Shown one piece after another: positions 9,468 through 23,359 of a stretch of DNA of 64,000 bases. Below the pieces are notes generated by a model that was not told where the DNA came from, made no database searches, and saw nothing but the letters and a program-made list of their open reading frames with translations. Made by a program: the position numbers and the translations under genes. Position 1 is the stretch's first letter, and each line of letters opens with the position of its first letter. Source of the stretch: Megalonaias nervosa (lineage: Eukaryota; Mollusca; Bivalvia; Unionida; Unionidae); assembly GCA_016617855.1 (NCBI GenBank), contig JAECUM010000807.1:1-64000 (forward strand), read 5' to 3'.

Positions 9468-12400
9468 CTGAAATTTAAATATTTAAAAATTATTTTTGAA
9501 ACCAGACTATCAGAATTATTTTTTTCTTAATCTTTGACTACAACATCATTTTATTTTGAAGTTCAAACGAAATATATTATATTTACTCCTTTAAGTATGT
9601 TTGTGGCAAAAAATGGTCTATGAAGTGGAAGAAATCAGAGCAAGTAAACACACTCAGAAGTAAAAAAACAAAACAATGGTTAGGTAACTATACATCATTC
9701 CACTTACACTTTTTACGCATAAAGAAAATTTGGGTGGAGATATATTTAGTGGTAGCTCCCATTTCTGAACTCATCACTGTGACATTTACTTTTATTAGAT
9801 CCACAACAGTGAACGGGAAGGGTTTCAGGGTTCATACAGAATTCTGAATGATATATTCAAATACTTTTCACAAATTTTCAAATACCACAAACATAGATTT
9901 CCAAGACCTATTTTCGCTAACATTTCGTACACAAGCTATGTTATATGAGAAAACAACAAATGCAAAATACTACAATATTGTTTAATGATGAAATTCAAAC
10001 TATAATTAATTTCCTAAAATTGCTTTATAATGATCTAGAAGATAGGTTAACATTCATTGTTATTTCAGAAATATGTAACTTATGCATCAGATTTAGTACA
10101 AAATAAATTGTTCTCTTAACAGACATCAGCACTGCTTTAAATGCCTTATTACAGTTGCTGTTTTATCTCTTCAGTCATTTTGGAAAGAGAAGCCACCACT
10201 GTCATCTTTTCCTCTGCTCTTCTCATAAGAGCATTTGACTCTGTGACAAGCACAATGAGTCCTTTTAACTCTGCTTATTCTGCCTTCTGACAGAGGAAGC
10301 ATGTAGGTTGGTAATGTCAGCTTCAAGATGCAACTTTCTGGCTTTATGTTCTTCCACTTCATCCATGGCTAACTCCCGTTTCTTTCCTTTTCTGATTTTC
10401 TCCTCATGCTCCTCCTCTGCTTTCTTCTTATCCAGATAGGTATGGTGCTTATGTCTTGCAGAGGAGGCATATGTCATCATTTCATTGCTAATGATGATTT
10501 CCAAAGATCCATCTACTTTTCTCATTGTTTCAATGATTAGCCTTTGAGCTCTGAGGCTTTCTCTTCTGAGGTTCTCAACAGATGCCTGTTTGTTGACAGA
10601 AAATCCTCTCTCCATTGTTGCCTGCCATGTGACAACAACATTTTCTGGAGAACATTTCAAAGTTCAACATATTCCTTTCTTTTGGAAAGGATGGAATAAA
10701 ACACTTCATCAAGGCTGTCATCTGTTCTACTGAAGATTTTTAAGGGAAGATTGTCTGAGTGGATAACTTCATCCACTAATTTTCCATACTGAGTCAATAT
10801 TAAATCACATTGGGACTCTACTTCTCTTCCTGCCTCACGCATATTCTGAGGACCCCCACTGAGTTTTGCTTGTCCCTTTTCCTTATCTAACTCTGATTGC
10901 ATAAGTTTAGTATCAGCCCAGGATTTTGTTTTTCACCATGGGATATTTCAGAGGTGATTTCTCAAACAGCTTCTTTACCACTGCAATCATAAAGTCTCTG
11001 CATACTGTTTTGAAAGCAAATCTATCCCTGTCTGAAGCTCCTGCCCTTAACAATGTTTGTGAAGCTGAAAAGCCAACATTAATGTTTCCTGCATCAAGGA
11101 AATTCTCTTTCTTATCAAACCTGATGTTCACTAATGCTGTCACAGACTTTGCCTTGGACATGATTTCAGGTTTCATGTAACGTGACATGAGGTCTTACAC
11201 TAAAACTCCCTGGTCTGTGGCAAGGAATTGAAGCATAGGTTTATCCATTTGGTAAGCCTCCAAATAGGGTTGTGCAATTCTAGCAATAGTTACAAAGAAC
11301 AGCAGCTTAGCTTTAATCAAAGGATCCCCAACAGCATCAAGAACATACTTAAAGGACTTGCATGTTGGTACTGTTATCTTTTTATTCTTCACAGGTGAAC
11401 AAAAGTCAGTGAGATGAGGCAAAAGAAAAATGACCCTCTCTGCTGGTTCAACATTCTCAAGCCACCTGAAACAAAAAAAATCATATTCAGTTAGATTAAA
11501 ACAGAAAAGAATTAAAATATACTAACTGAAATAAAACAAAAACTAAAAATAATTAAGGTAGCAATGAGAACTTGAATTTTGTTTCAATACCAAGTAAGTT
11601 ATATTAAAAAACTTTCACAAATGAAGTGAGTTAAAAAAGTAAAATAGACTGTATAAATAGACATCTAGTAAACCAAACAAATTAGCGCTGAAAAAACCAA
11701 ACTGATGACAAACAACACCAGTGGCATCAGTGCAGAAATAAAGGTCAGTAGACAGAAGCTGGAAAGAGTCACAAGCTTTAAGTACTTGGGATCAATTATC
11801 ACCGACGAGGGGTCCAAACCAGAACTACTTTGCAGGATTGCCCAGACAACAGCAACAATAACAATGTTGAAACCAATATGGAAAGATACCAACATTGCTT
11901 CTGGTTCCAAAATAAGGTTGATGTGCTCAATTGTCATATCAATCCTTCTGTATGCTTGTGAAACATGGACGCTCACATCAGATCTACAAAGGATTCAAAC
12001 CTTTGAAATGAGATGCTACCGCAAGATCTTGGGCATCTCATACATTGACCATGTAACCAACAAAGAAGTCCACAACAGGATCCAATGAGCCATCAGATCC
12101 TATGAAGACCTCTTGACTACTGTAAAAAAAGCACAAACTGAAGTAGTATGGTCATGTCTCAAGATCATCTGGACTGGCAAAAACAATCCTGCAAGGCACA
12201 GTGTAAGGGCGCAGAAGAAGAGGCAGACAGAAAAAGAGGTGGGAAGACAACATTATGGAGTTGACAGGCATGGGATTTGGAGATTCCCAAAGGGCAGTAG
12301 AGAACAGGGAAAGATGGAGAGAATTGGTTGCAAAGTCAACTGTGGTGCCCCAATGACCTCTTGTGTTAAGGGATTGATGATGATGATGAAACCAAACAAA

Positions 12401-15400
12401 AATTCATACCTGTGTTTACAATACTTCAGTGGAAATACAGTTGATCCTGTAATGTCCATGAAATCTTGTCTTGCTGGTGAATCATGGTATAGGTGGTACA
12501 CACTGCTCATCAGAGTTTCCAAATCCCATGGTACTGCTGCACAGCCACTGCGAAATGCATTATGCATAACATGAAGTCCACAGCTACCAACTTCTAACAT
12601 TTTCAAGGGTGTTGAATGTGAAATATGAGACCGCAACAAGTCATACAATTTCCAATTAACTGCTGGTCCATCCATTGACAGCTGTAGACAACCCTTATAT
12701 CCTAGGTCAGACAAAATGGGCTCAGATCTTCAGCATGAGCATGACCAAGAAATTGAGAAGTGATATAAAAATGTGTTGATTTTGTTGCAGTCCCATATCC
12801 ATACATGCAAGTCCATTTGCTTCTCCTTGTTCAGAGTCTCATCAAACAGAAGGACATACAAGTTGGCCTCTCTCACTTTTGTCAACAACTGATTAGCAAA
12901 ATGTGGTGCTATTTCAAACACACCAAGATTGGCTACCTTGCTTTCACTGCATGAAAACTGTTCAGCAATCATACTGTCAGGAAACATTGCTTTGAAAATA
13001 CTGTTGATGTCCTTGCACGAGTTCAGGCTGTAGTGGCTGTGAATACATTTCATTGTCCAGAGAACTTCGGCCTGTAGTACTTCAGATTTAGTGCAAAAAG
13101 TATTTAAACTAGTCTTTAAAGTAGAAGTTACTAGAGCTGATATGGTAGGCTGCTTTGTACTTGTCATGCCTTCTGCTGCTTGCTGTGAAAAGTATCCACT
13201 TACTGGTGCGACTTGTTCTGCAGAGCTTTTATTTTGTTGGTGCTTATTTCCTAGAAATAAATCAAAAGTAATTATTATTGCTAGATTATCAAGTATCAGC
13301 CAAGAATTTTATCAGAAGTCAATAGTGATGATGCATTATCAAAGCAATTATATCACTCAGTTTAATGAATTTTATTAAAATGAATGTTCAACCTTCATTT
13401 CTATATTAAACCAAGGAACATTATTATGTAGAACAAAAATTTTAAAAAGGATTTTTTTCCCTCAAACATGTTCAATAAACCAACGGTATAACTAAATTTA
13501 AACGGGCCCTCTTTTCAATTTGCCATGTCTCCCAAAACATCAAATTAAACAATATCTTATTTTATACAGCAAGAGTTATGAGTTATCATTATTTTGCCCC
13601 AAACTACCAATAGCTTATACTTTGCATCTTTGTTCCACTAAATGAAAAGTGTGCAATTATTGTGTACTAATTTGCATCTTACCTTTGGCATGACTTATAA
13701 GGGCTCCTTCTCCCACTGAAGCCAAGTTAATCGTCTTTTTACACAATGTACCAAATGTCTTTCGTTTACATGTTTTATCCTTTTTCAGCCATTCCTTGTT
13801 TTTCTCTTTTTCAAGCCAGACATCATTGAAAGAGCAAAGACCTGGCATGTTTAAACATGAGGTGAAACAAAATTGAAGACATTAATCAACTGAACAAATT
13901 TTGAATCCTTGAGCGTGTGTTACTTTCATGAACTTTCTACATAGAGTGAGCGCTTGTTCAATGTAACCAAAATTCAAATGGCTGAACAGTCTTGTTAAAA
14001 AGAAATTGTGAATTCTGTTGAGCATTTTTTTCATACAAGCATCATTTGCAGAAATTTAAATGGACCACATGCCAAGATCTATTCAGTGAAATTTGGTCAA
14101 CCTCTGTTGAACAGTTTTTTAGAAGAATTTATTTAAAGGTCAATTTAAAAGGGTTACTATTTTTAGTAATGGCAGCCATATTGGATGAAGGGCAGCATCC
14201 ACTGAACAAATTTAGAAGTCCATGACACCAGACTGCTCCTTGTAAAATCACATGCAAATTGGTCAAGTGTTTTTTTGTCCCCAAAAAGTTGTCAATAGCA
14301 AATGTGAACCATAAACTCACTTGACCTTACAGCCACAGATGAGCAAAAAATGTCTCCAAAATATTGCAAGGTTCACATTGGAGATACTTGGATATTAAAG
14401 AATGCTGTAAACTTTAATCTGAGCACTGAGAATGATTTTTTGCTAAGAGATTTTATCAATGAAAACTGTTTGATGTGTCAAATGCCAGTGTTGGAATCTA
14501 AGAAATCAGAATGTGAAATCTAGAGGCTTTGGGCTAACCACACCCTTCCAACTGGTCCCTTTGGAATTCACTCATAGTTTACCTAATCAATAAAAAAAAA
14601 TCATAACATTATAGTGTTATGACCCTATTTTCTTAAACTAAGTAACAAAAAAGTGCAAAAGCCAACAAGTTTTGTAAAATTCAAGATATAATTCATTTCC
14701 CTAAAATACAAAGTGAAAAAAAAAAAAAAATAACTTACGCTATGGTGAATGAAATCCTAAATAGTTCTAAATGTTCTATCACAAGTCCAAAAGTATCAAG
14801 CAATCCAAATGAGTTCCAGTGGTATTCCAAATAAAGTTCACACTCTGCCAATAGTATTGATAAATCTCAAAGATATAATCCCAAAATGTTTTTAAATGAA
14901 TTCACAATAATTCCCAAAGAGCGATTAAATCCGAATTACAAAGCACTTTGTAATGCCAATGAATAACTGAATTTTAAATAAATAAAATCTGCTCAATTTA
15001 ACCCAACTTAATGTCTTTTAAACTGATGATAATGCTAGGAATACCTCATTCTCAGGTAAATGTATCTTATATAGAATTAAATGATGTAGTATTAGAACCA
15101 GAAAGAGGTTTGATGGCTCTTTTACATTGCACTGAAACTTGTACACAAGTTCAAGCACTGTATCAGCCAGAGCTGATCAGGAATTAGGTCAGCCGGTTTT
15201 TCAAGAAAATATGTAACCTGAAGTAAAAAATCACATGGACATACACCTCTCCCTTGACAACTCGCGCACATCGGAGTCCAAAAACATAGACCTCACTATA
15301 AGCGAGGGTGCGAGTTTGTGAGGGACCTCCAAAAAATCCACTAGACATCCAGAGAACTGTGGGGTTGGGGGGGTTGGGGGGGGAAAGACAGTTGTTTAAT

Positions 15401-18400
15401 GACTGAATCCTTTATTTATAATCACTTCAAAAATAATTGTCAATAAAGCACTTTGTCTGATGAAGTTGTTCATTATTCTATATAAATTACATTTATTTTC
15501 AAAATGTCCAACATCTGAAAGATCGATAACATGATTCCAACTGGTTTCAACAGTCAACACGGTACACGAGTGTTTTTGTGTATTACATCACAGTTTTTTG
15601 TTTTGTTAAATAGTCTGGGTCCTGGAGTGGTGTATAATTTTTTGGTGAAACATGGAGTCTACGAAGCAGGGAACCAGACTAACTGTTGATACACTACCAA
15701 ACAAGATTCCTTTTTATTACAAACATGCAACACTTATTTTGTAAAACATTCGTCTAGGTCGAAACTAAAGTTTTGTGTTGTTCAATTAGTAAAATATGAT
15801 GCTATAATTTCATTGCAAGTAATAGTGAAACTTCTTATCATCCTTGAAGATATCTCTACGTGTGAATTCAGCAATTCTCTGAACTTGTTTTCCCCACAAT
15901 GGTCCGTATCTGTGAAAAAAGTTCTTTATTTTATGCACTTGCCTTGCTTTCTTTCATCCTAGTTATGAATGAGTTGGTTATTTTACAGTAGTTTAATTAG
16001 ATTACATGCACAATGACATTTACATTAGTGGTCGATTGATCAACTGAAATGAGGTATGTCCGATATGACCAGGGCCGCTGGTTCTTAAGCATGTAGAATT
16101 TGTATGCCTTTCAATGTTTTTTTTTATACTCCACCTCCTTTATTTGATTCAAAAGATGTAATTAATGTGATAACAGAAAAGGAGGCCAGCTTTTTATTTA
16201 GTTCAACAATACAACAAATGCTTCCGCTAGTCCAATATGAAAACACGGTCGGCACTTAATTTGGTTCTCAGAAAAATGTTTGCGGACATAGCTGTTACAA
16301 TAGATTAACACAATTTACTTTTAATTATGAGAGAACACATTGCATTTATGATGATTACACTTAAAAGGAACTAAAATGATAGAACTAGAACACAAATTTC
16401 AATTGATAAAAAAAATTATTTAATTGGTATTTATTTATTACAGTAGTGCCTCCACATTGGTGTGACATTTTCATTGATCGAAATTTCCTTGAATCATTAA
16501 TTATGGTGTACTAAAAATGTCATTTGGGAAGAAAATGTAGTAAATTATATGACTTCTTGTTAAAAGTTGACATTTCATAATGTTGATTGAAATTTCCAGG
16601 TCCTATCTACCGTTTTTGACAATAAAACGAGCGATACATCAAAGTTTCCATTACCAATTTTGATCGCAATTTTCTTCAAGTTCAACAAATAGGGATACAT
16701 TTTTGGGGGGTATTTTCTGGTTTAAAAAATGGGATCCACGCCTGACCCCACATTATAAGCAGGTTCGCGAGTTATCAGGGTGCAAGTTATAGAGGGAGTG
16801 GTGTATTTACATAAATAAGAGTACAACTCAAACCTTGAAACTATGCACTGTAGTTTAAGAATGTGACCTCATCTTAAGGTACAGTTATAAAGAATTAGTA
16901 TTTAATATGTTAATTAGTGAATGACCTTTAATATCCATAATCATCAAAATGACACACAGATAGATATAACTATATTGATTTGACAATGTAATGCTAGACA
17001 CAGCAAAAGCTAAGTCTTACCCTCAACATATTTCATTATTTCCTCAGCAGACACCTTAGCATTAGGTTTAGTGACAATGTATGCCCTGGGAAGTTCTCCA
17101 GCTCTGTCATCAGGCATCCCTAACACTGCTGCATCCTGTACAGCAGGATGTTTCAGCAAAAGGTTCTCCAATTCTGCAGGGGCAACCTGTGTTTACAAGG
17201 ATAAAAATGTAAGCAATACAGTCTAATCTCACTTATCAAACAATCAATCACTGTAATAAAATGAAAATAAAATCAAATAAACCTAACTGTTCAACATAAA
17301 TGCTACCTGCACTGGGTTAATTTGACCTTCAACAAGGTTAATTTGACTTTTAACAAAATACCATGTTTTGTGCCCTCTAATTTTTTTTTTACACCATCAA
17401 CTGATTTAAAACATCATACACTTGTTAAGTCAGTTTTTCCTACAGTACTTTTGTATTAATTAGAAGTCTGCAAATTTTGATCCTGATGAAGATGTAAAGT
17501 ATAATTAAGCATGTTTTTTCTTTTACACTCTCTTATAGGCCAAGTCCAACCACAATCAACAAAGAACCTGATTGGCCATCACATTATGCACTGGCAAACA
17601 AGTATCCCTGATCTGTAATTACATTATGCACTGGCAGACAAGTATCCCTGATCTGTAATTACATTATGCACTGGCAGACAAGTGTCCCTGATCTGTAATT
17701 ACATTATGCACTGGCAGGCAAGTATGTGTAATCTGTACATGAATTATGCATTAGCAGACAAGTATTCTGATCTGTAATTGCATTATGTGCTGGCAGATAG
17801 TATTCTTGATCTGCAATGACATTATGCACTAGCAAATAAGTATCCTGATCTGTAATTACATTATGCACTGGCAGACAAGTATCCCTGATCTGTAATTACA
17901 TTATGCATTGGCAGACAAGTATGTGTAATCTGTACATGAATTATGCATTAGCAGACAAGTATCCCTGATCTGTAATTACATTATGCACTGGCAAACAAGT
18001 ATCCCTGATCTGTAATTACATTATGCACTGGCAAACAAGTATCCCTGATCTGTAATTACATTATGCACTGGCAGACAAGTATCCCTGATCTGTAATTACA
18101 TTATGCACTGGCAGACAAGTATCCCTGATCTGTAATTACATTATGCACTGGCAGACAAGTATCCTTGATCTGTAATTGCATTATGTGCTGGCAGATAGTA
18201 TTCTTGATCTGCAATGACATTATGCACTAGCAAATAAGTATCCTGATCTGTAATTACATTATGTACTGGCAGATAAGTATCCCTGATCTATAATTATATA
18301 ATGCATTGGCAGATACATATCATTGATCTGCAACTGCATTATGTGCTGGCAGATAAGGTTCCATCATGTTTCTTCTACTGATAGACCCAGATCTGCCAGT

Positions 18401-21400
18401 GCATTATGTGTTGGCAGATCTGGGTTTGTCCCTGAGCTTGCAGTTTAACTCAACTTGTATGGTAATTATTGTTACAACCAAAAAGTTAATACGAAGAGTG
18501 TGTAAATAATTACCGTCAGTAATAACACAGTACTTTCAAATAAAACCTTAAACAAATTCACTAATTTGTACTCTATTAATTTCACTCATTAACTTTGAAC
18601 TTTGAAGTTTACTCATGCAAAGCAAATATGACTAAACTGCAAAAAGGCAAATGTTAACATCCCTTGTGTATAAAGAATAGATGTATATTTTCAATTTCAA
18701 ATATGTATTTGTTCCAATTCACAACATTGTATTTAAGTCAGATAAATAAATTTCAAATAGATGAGGTATAAAATATACAAGGAAACCTCCTTTGCAACCA
18801 TCCACACAACAGCAACCTTAACAGCAGTTATGTGTTAATGATAATTTCCAGTTGAGACTAACCATTGTAACTCCCGAGTTGTAACAGATTTTCAGTTATA
18901 CAGACTAATTATATTATTAAATATGTTGCATTTTGATAAACTGGTATTAAACTTTAAAATATATAGTGATGTGTCGGCTACCATTTATGTTTATGAAAGA
19001 AGGGCTGTTGTCTTCTGATCTTAGTGAAACTCTTGTGTATCAAGTTTGAAAGGTAAAGGATTATACTCTAAAATGACACTAATTTTTGCAAGCCTTTGGT
19101 TTCACTTGTATGAACTAGCATTTTCTTCCAGTGCTTGCTTGAAGGGAGTGCTTAAGAAGAGAAATCATGTTAAAAAGGTCATCGATCAGTCACAGTGAAG
19201 ACAGCAAGCAGTACACTGGCAGTGCAACAAGTCACAGTGACAGGAAGCATGGTGTCTGATAGGATACCAGCTACTGGTATGATACCACAACCTGCACTCC
19301 GGGCTTTCAAGGTCATCTGTGGCTCTAGCTGACAAATGGAGCCTGAGGACAAGACAGAAAAGAACTACTTTGCTACAATGTTATAAAAGTCTAGCAGCAA
19401 CTGAGCTAATGAAGTTACTGTGGGGAGTCATCAAGAACAACATAGAGTAAGAAAAGAGCAAAGAGGAGGAATTCAAAGAGATGAAACTGAGTTGTTCTCC
19501 CACCTATAACAAATGCCAGTTCAAAAGAAGGCACTCATCTCCAGTCATCAAGATGGTGATGAGCTGATAACCATGACAGCTACTCCCCCAGTGGAAGCAC
19601 TGTGGCAGATTACCCAAAGATGCATCAATAAAAGTAGTTTCCGCTACTGATGCCACCAGATTAAAAACATGGATAATGATGATGAACATCACTCCAACAA
19701 TTATGAATATCCAAACAAGTGCATTGAGGCACCTCAAATGATGAAGACTGTTATGGAACTGTGTGCAGTAAAATGTTCATGCATTATATATGAATAAAAA
19801 TGTAGACTGAGGTTTAGTTGCCACATAAAATATATTACCTGAGAAAGGTTCATTATTAGCCTTAGATATTTCAGAATACCGAATTTGGTTCACCCACTAC
19901 TGCATTGTGCAGAGCACCTGCAGTAGGAACCTGATTACCTAAAGTTCTCTGGTCATGAATTTGACCACAACCAGGGTACTTTTAGAGTAAATTCTCACTG
20001 TAATAGCACAATACAGATGAATTTTGTCATCAAGCTGTCCACTTTACAGAAGCAATATTTAGACATAGAGTTATGTAAAACAGTATTCTTTCTTGCTATC
20101 CTTTCTATGTGAAAGAATTGTTCTATGTTCAAAATTTTACTGCGAGTTGGACCTATGTCACATTATACCAAGCTATCAAACAGACTATAGTCCGTTTCAA
20201 GTATGCTATTTTTATAACTGAACAGACAAGTTCAATTCAATTATATACTGCATGCATTAAATGAGGAGTAAATATTCAAATTTTTATAATCCAGTGAGAT
20301 TATTCTTGTTGGAAAAAGATTCGTTTACAATCGTGGTTATGACAATAATAATCTCATACAGTAGTTGTGATCAAATAATTCAATGTGTAATGAAGCTAAT
20401 TTATTTTGCACACATGTATAATGTACATGTATATCTATATATTTATACCTAATTGGGTCCTGTGTAATACAAGGCTCTGTTATTGTATTCTTAGCTGTCT
20501 CACAGGGAGATGTAGAAATCTATGGCATCTCATGTAATGCGGATGCTGTGGTCGATGATGATGCTGATTCAGGGGATGGTAATGGTGTACTTGCAGTGAC
20601 GGACCAAAGGTTCAGGTCCAACAAGCCTGAGGGGAAACAACTTTCGTGAGAGATCCTTCAGTAGACTGGGAGGAGCAGGTAATGCATGGTTGCTCCCATA
20701 TCATTCAATGAGAGCTGTGAAACTGGAAATACACCATGATTGTCAACCAGACATGTCTTTCAGTCACAGACCTTAACCAATGACCTTTACCTGGAAAAAC
20801 TGATATGGTTTTTCCTTGTCAGCCATCAAGTTTGGTAAACATAGATGATGCAAATCTCATGTTACGGTTCTGGAAACTTTTTCCTTTCTCAATCTCAGTG
20901 ACCCTGACCTTCAACCTTATCAACCAGAAGTCAGTAGGATTCTTCCTTGCACCAAGTGGAAGCCATCCACAAAATCTGAAAACTACAAGTTGTGAGGAAC
21001 TCAATTTCTTTTCATCACAGTGACCCTGACCATTGTTGTTTTGACACAAACTTCAACAGTTTTCCATGCCCCAAGTGCAAGCCATCCACAGATTTGTAAC
21101 TGTAAATAGTGAAGAACTCATGTCTTCTGCCATACATAATGACCTTGATCTTTCATCTTTTGATGCCAAAACTGATAGGGTTCTTCCTTTACTACTCCAA
21201 ATGCAAGTTATTTACAAGTTGGTTGGATGGTGGACCACTCATAAAACTGGTACTGGGAAAACTAATGGACAACATCGTAACATAATATACTCTGTCTTAT
21301 GGCCATCAGCACAGACCAATAACTTGCAGTTAAATGCATTATGATCAACAAATAAAATTCTGACTTTTTTATAAGTTTTATTTTACAATTGTTATATCTG

Positions 21401-23326
21401 CTAATGAACCAATAACTGATGTTGCTTTTTATTCTGAAATGAAGTCCAATATTGTCCACAGCTTAAATCAATCAGCTTTATTTGTACAGCCATCAACAAA
21501 ATGTGATTGTTACTTAGAACCTAATGACACACACAATTTATTAACCATATGTTATGTCAAAAGTGTGAACGATTTGATCCACGTGTGTTTATTTAATTAT
21601 TAACACCCGTGTCTGTGAGTAGTATAATAAGATATTGTTTATGCAATCACTGGTTACAATATTATCTAACTACTTTCAAGTTTTTCCACACACACGATTA
21701 TGTGATCAATTTATAACTTCAACTTGCCACTAGAATTTGACCAATCAGAGACTGATTAATTGACATGCCTCTAAATTTGCGTAGATGAATCAGTGTTATC
21801 TGACTAACTGTATTTTCATATATGATTCTTCGAATTTTCTCATTTTTGACAATTTATTTCAGGATTATCGAGGCAAGTTTTATGGTAATTTTACATGTTG
21901 GTCCCCAATTTTGATTTCTGGATCTGAAATGCAAATTTCTGGATTAACAGAGCAAATTAATGTTCTGGAATTCTGTTCACACTGAAATATGTCTGGACAG
22001 CGAGGTTTCTGGATAAACAGAGTCTGGACAAATGTGGCCCCTCTGTATAATGGTAAAAGTCTAACTAAATATCAGCATATGTGCTAAAATCAATTATACA
22101 TCATCATACTAGTCAATAAACCATATACATGTACATTGTTCATGTTTGCATAAAAATTCTAGACATTGATCATCTCTGGTGTTATATCCATTTATCAGTT
22201 GTATTTGTTGATAAGTTCTATAAACTGATCATACCTATCAATAGGCCCATATATCAATCATGTATATTTTTTATAACTTCCATATATTGATTTTTGTTGA
22301 TTATTTATTGAAGTTTCATGCTCTGATTAGTTCCATGAATGAAAAATATCATTTCCTTTCATCTATGATTGAACTCTGTGCACATCATTCCGTTAAATCA
22401 ATTTTTTTTTTATTTTATGCACATGAGTGAAGTGTCTCATTCTTTCATTGTTCACTTACATAATAAATAAACATCTCATTCATGAAATTACAGATGCAAG
22501 GGGGCTTACACAGAACATAAAGAAAATTGTTTACTTTATAAGCGCACTAAAATACATAACCTGGAGGCTGCTAAAATATGATTGCAATCTTTAAGTCAAT
22601 GGTGTTTTGGAGTCTATATCTTGACTGTAACAACAAAGCTTGGCCATATCTGGTCTGACTGAACTTCCCAGAAATGAAATTTGACAGGAGGCTTATGGCA
22701 GAAAAGTGCATGGCCCAGAATGAAAGGTGTAGAAAGTACAACCTGCCACAGTAAAAGCAGCATTTTGTAGGGCCAAATATATAAGAAAAACAGGGTTCTT
22801 ACTCTGGTACGAAGACAGCCCCATTGGCTGCACAACTCTTTAAAATTTGCCCTAATAATAAACCGTTACTGCCAGTGAAACTAAATAATGGACATTTCAC
22901 AAAAATACCCATGCAAACTATGTTAGGAAAATCTGACACCTTTCACCATTATGACTGTCATGCATTTTGGCATGTATGGACAGCTCTAAATATAGGAAAC
23001 TGCCTAATTTGATCAAACGGAGTGCAGAAGAAACATACAGTTTAAACCTAACCGTATTGCAAACAAACACACATTTAAAACTCATCATAATTATGCCAGT
23101 AACCAGCAATAAATCAAATAAATCCAATTATCATTTGTACCCTATCAAAGCAGCTGTTCCTACTCCACATGTATTCTTTCACTCTGAGCTACAAAAGCAT
23201 ACATGCCAAATCCCAAGAAGAAGAAGCATAATTATTGTTATTATAAGTGGCAAAAAAGCATAATTTGGGTGTAAAAAATGTAATCTTTATATTACATGCT
23301 AGAATTAGAGCATGTATAGTAATAAC

Positions 23327-23359
<33 letters not shown>

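Larger units (their letters stand above)
10140..13860 (-). mobile_element. Decayed hAT-like DNA transposon with its own introns
   Basis: A transposase-like gene lies inside intron F-G on the same strand as the host gene. Exon 1 (13683-13848) is a BED-type zinc finger, exon 2 is 12410-13250 and exon 3 is 10265-11465. The boundaries have GT-AG signals and the reading frame continues across both introns. Blocks typical of this transposase group include [33 protein letters not shown] and, near the C-terminus, [11 protein letters not shown]. Exon 2 has two or more frameshifts near 12720-12775. Exon 3 has frameshifts near 10913 and 10640. The copy cannot make a full transposase. No terminal inverted repeats were identified, so the outer limits are approximate. 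Confidence 0.65.

Noticed and set aside
11665..11976. Minus-strand 103-codon open frame that looks membrane-like
   Set aside because: It is antisense to the non-LTR ORF2 fragment; its hydrophobicity reflects the opposite strand's codons.
17523..18462. CRISPR-like regular 40-bp repeats
   Set aside because: The units are directly tandem with no unique spacers and are bounded by MITE ends in a eukaryotic intron; it is a satellite.
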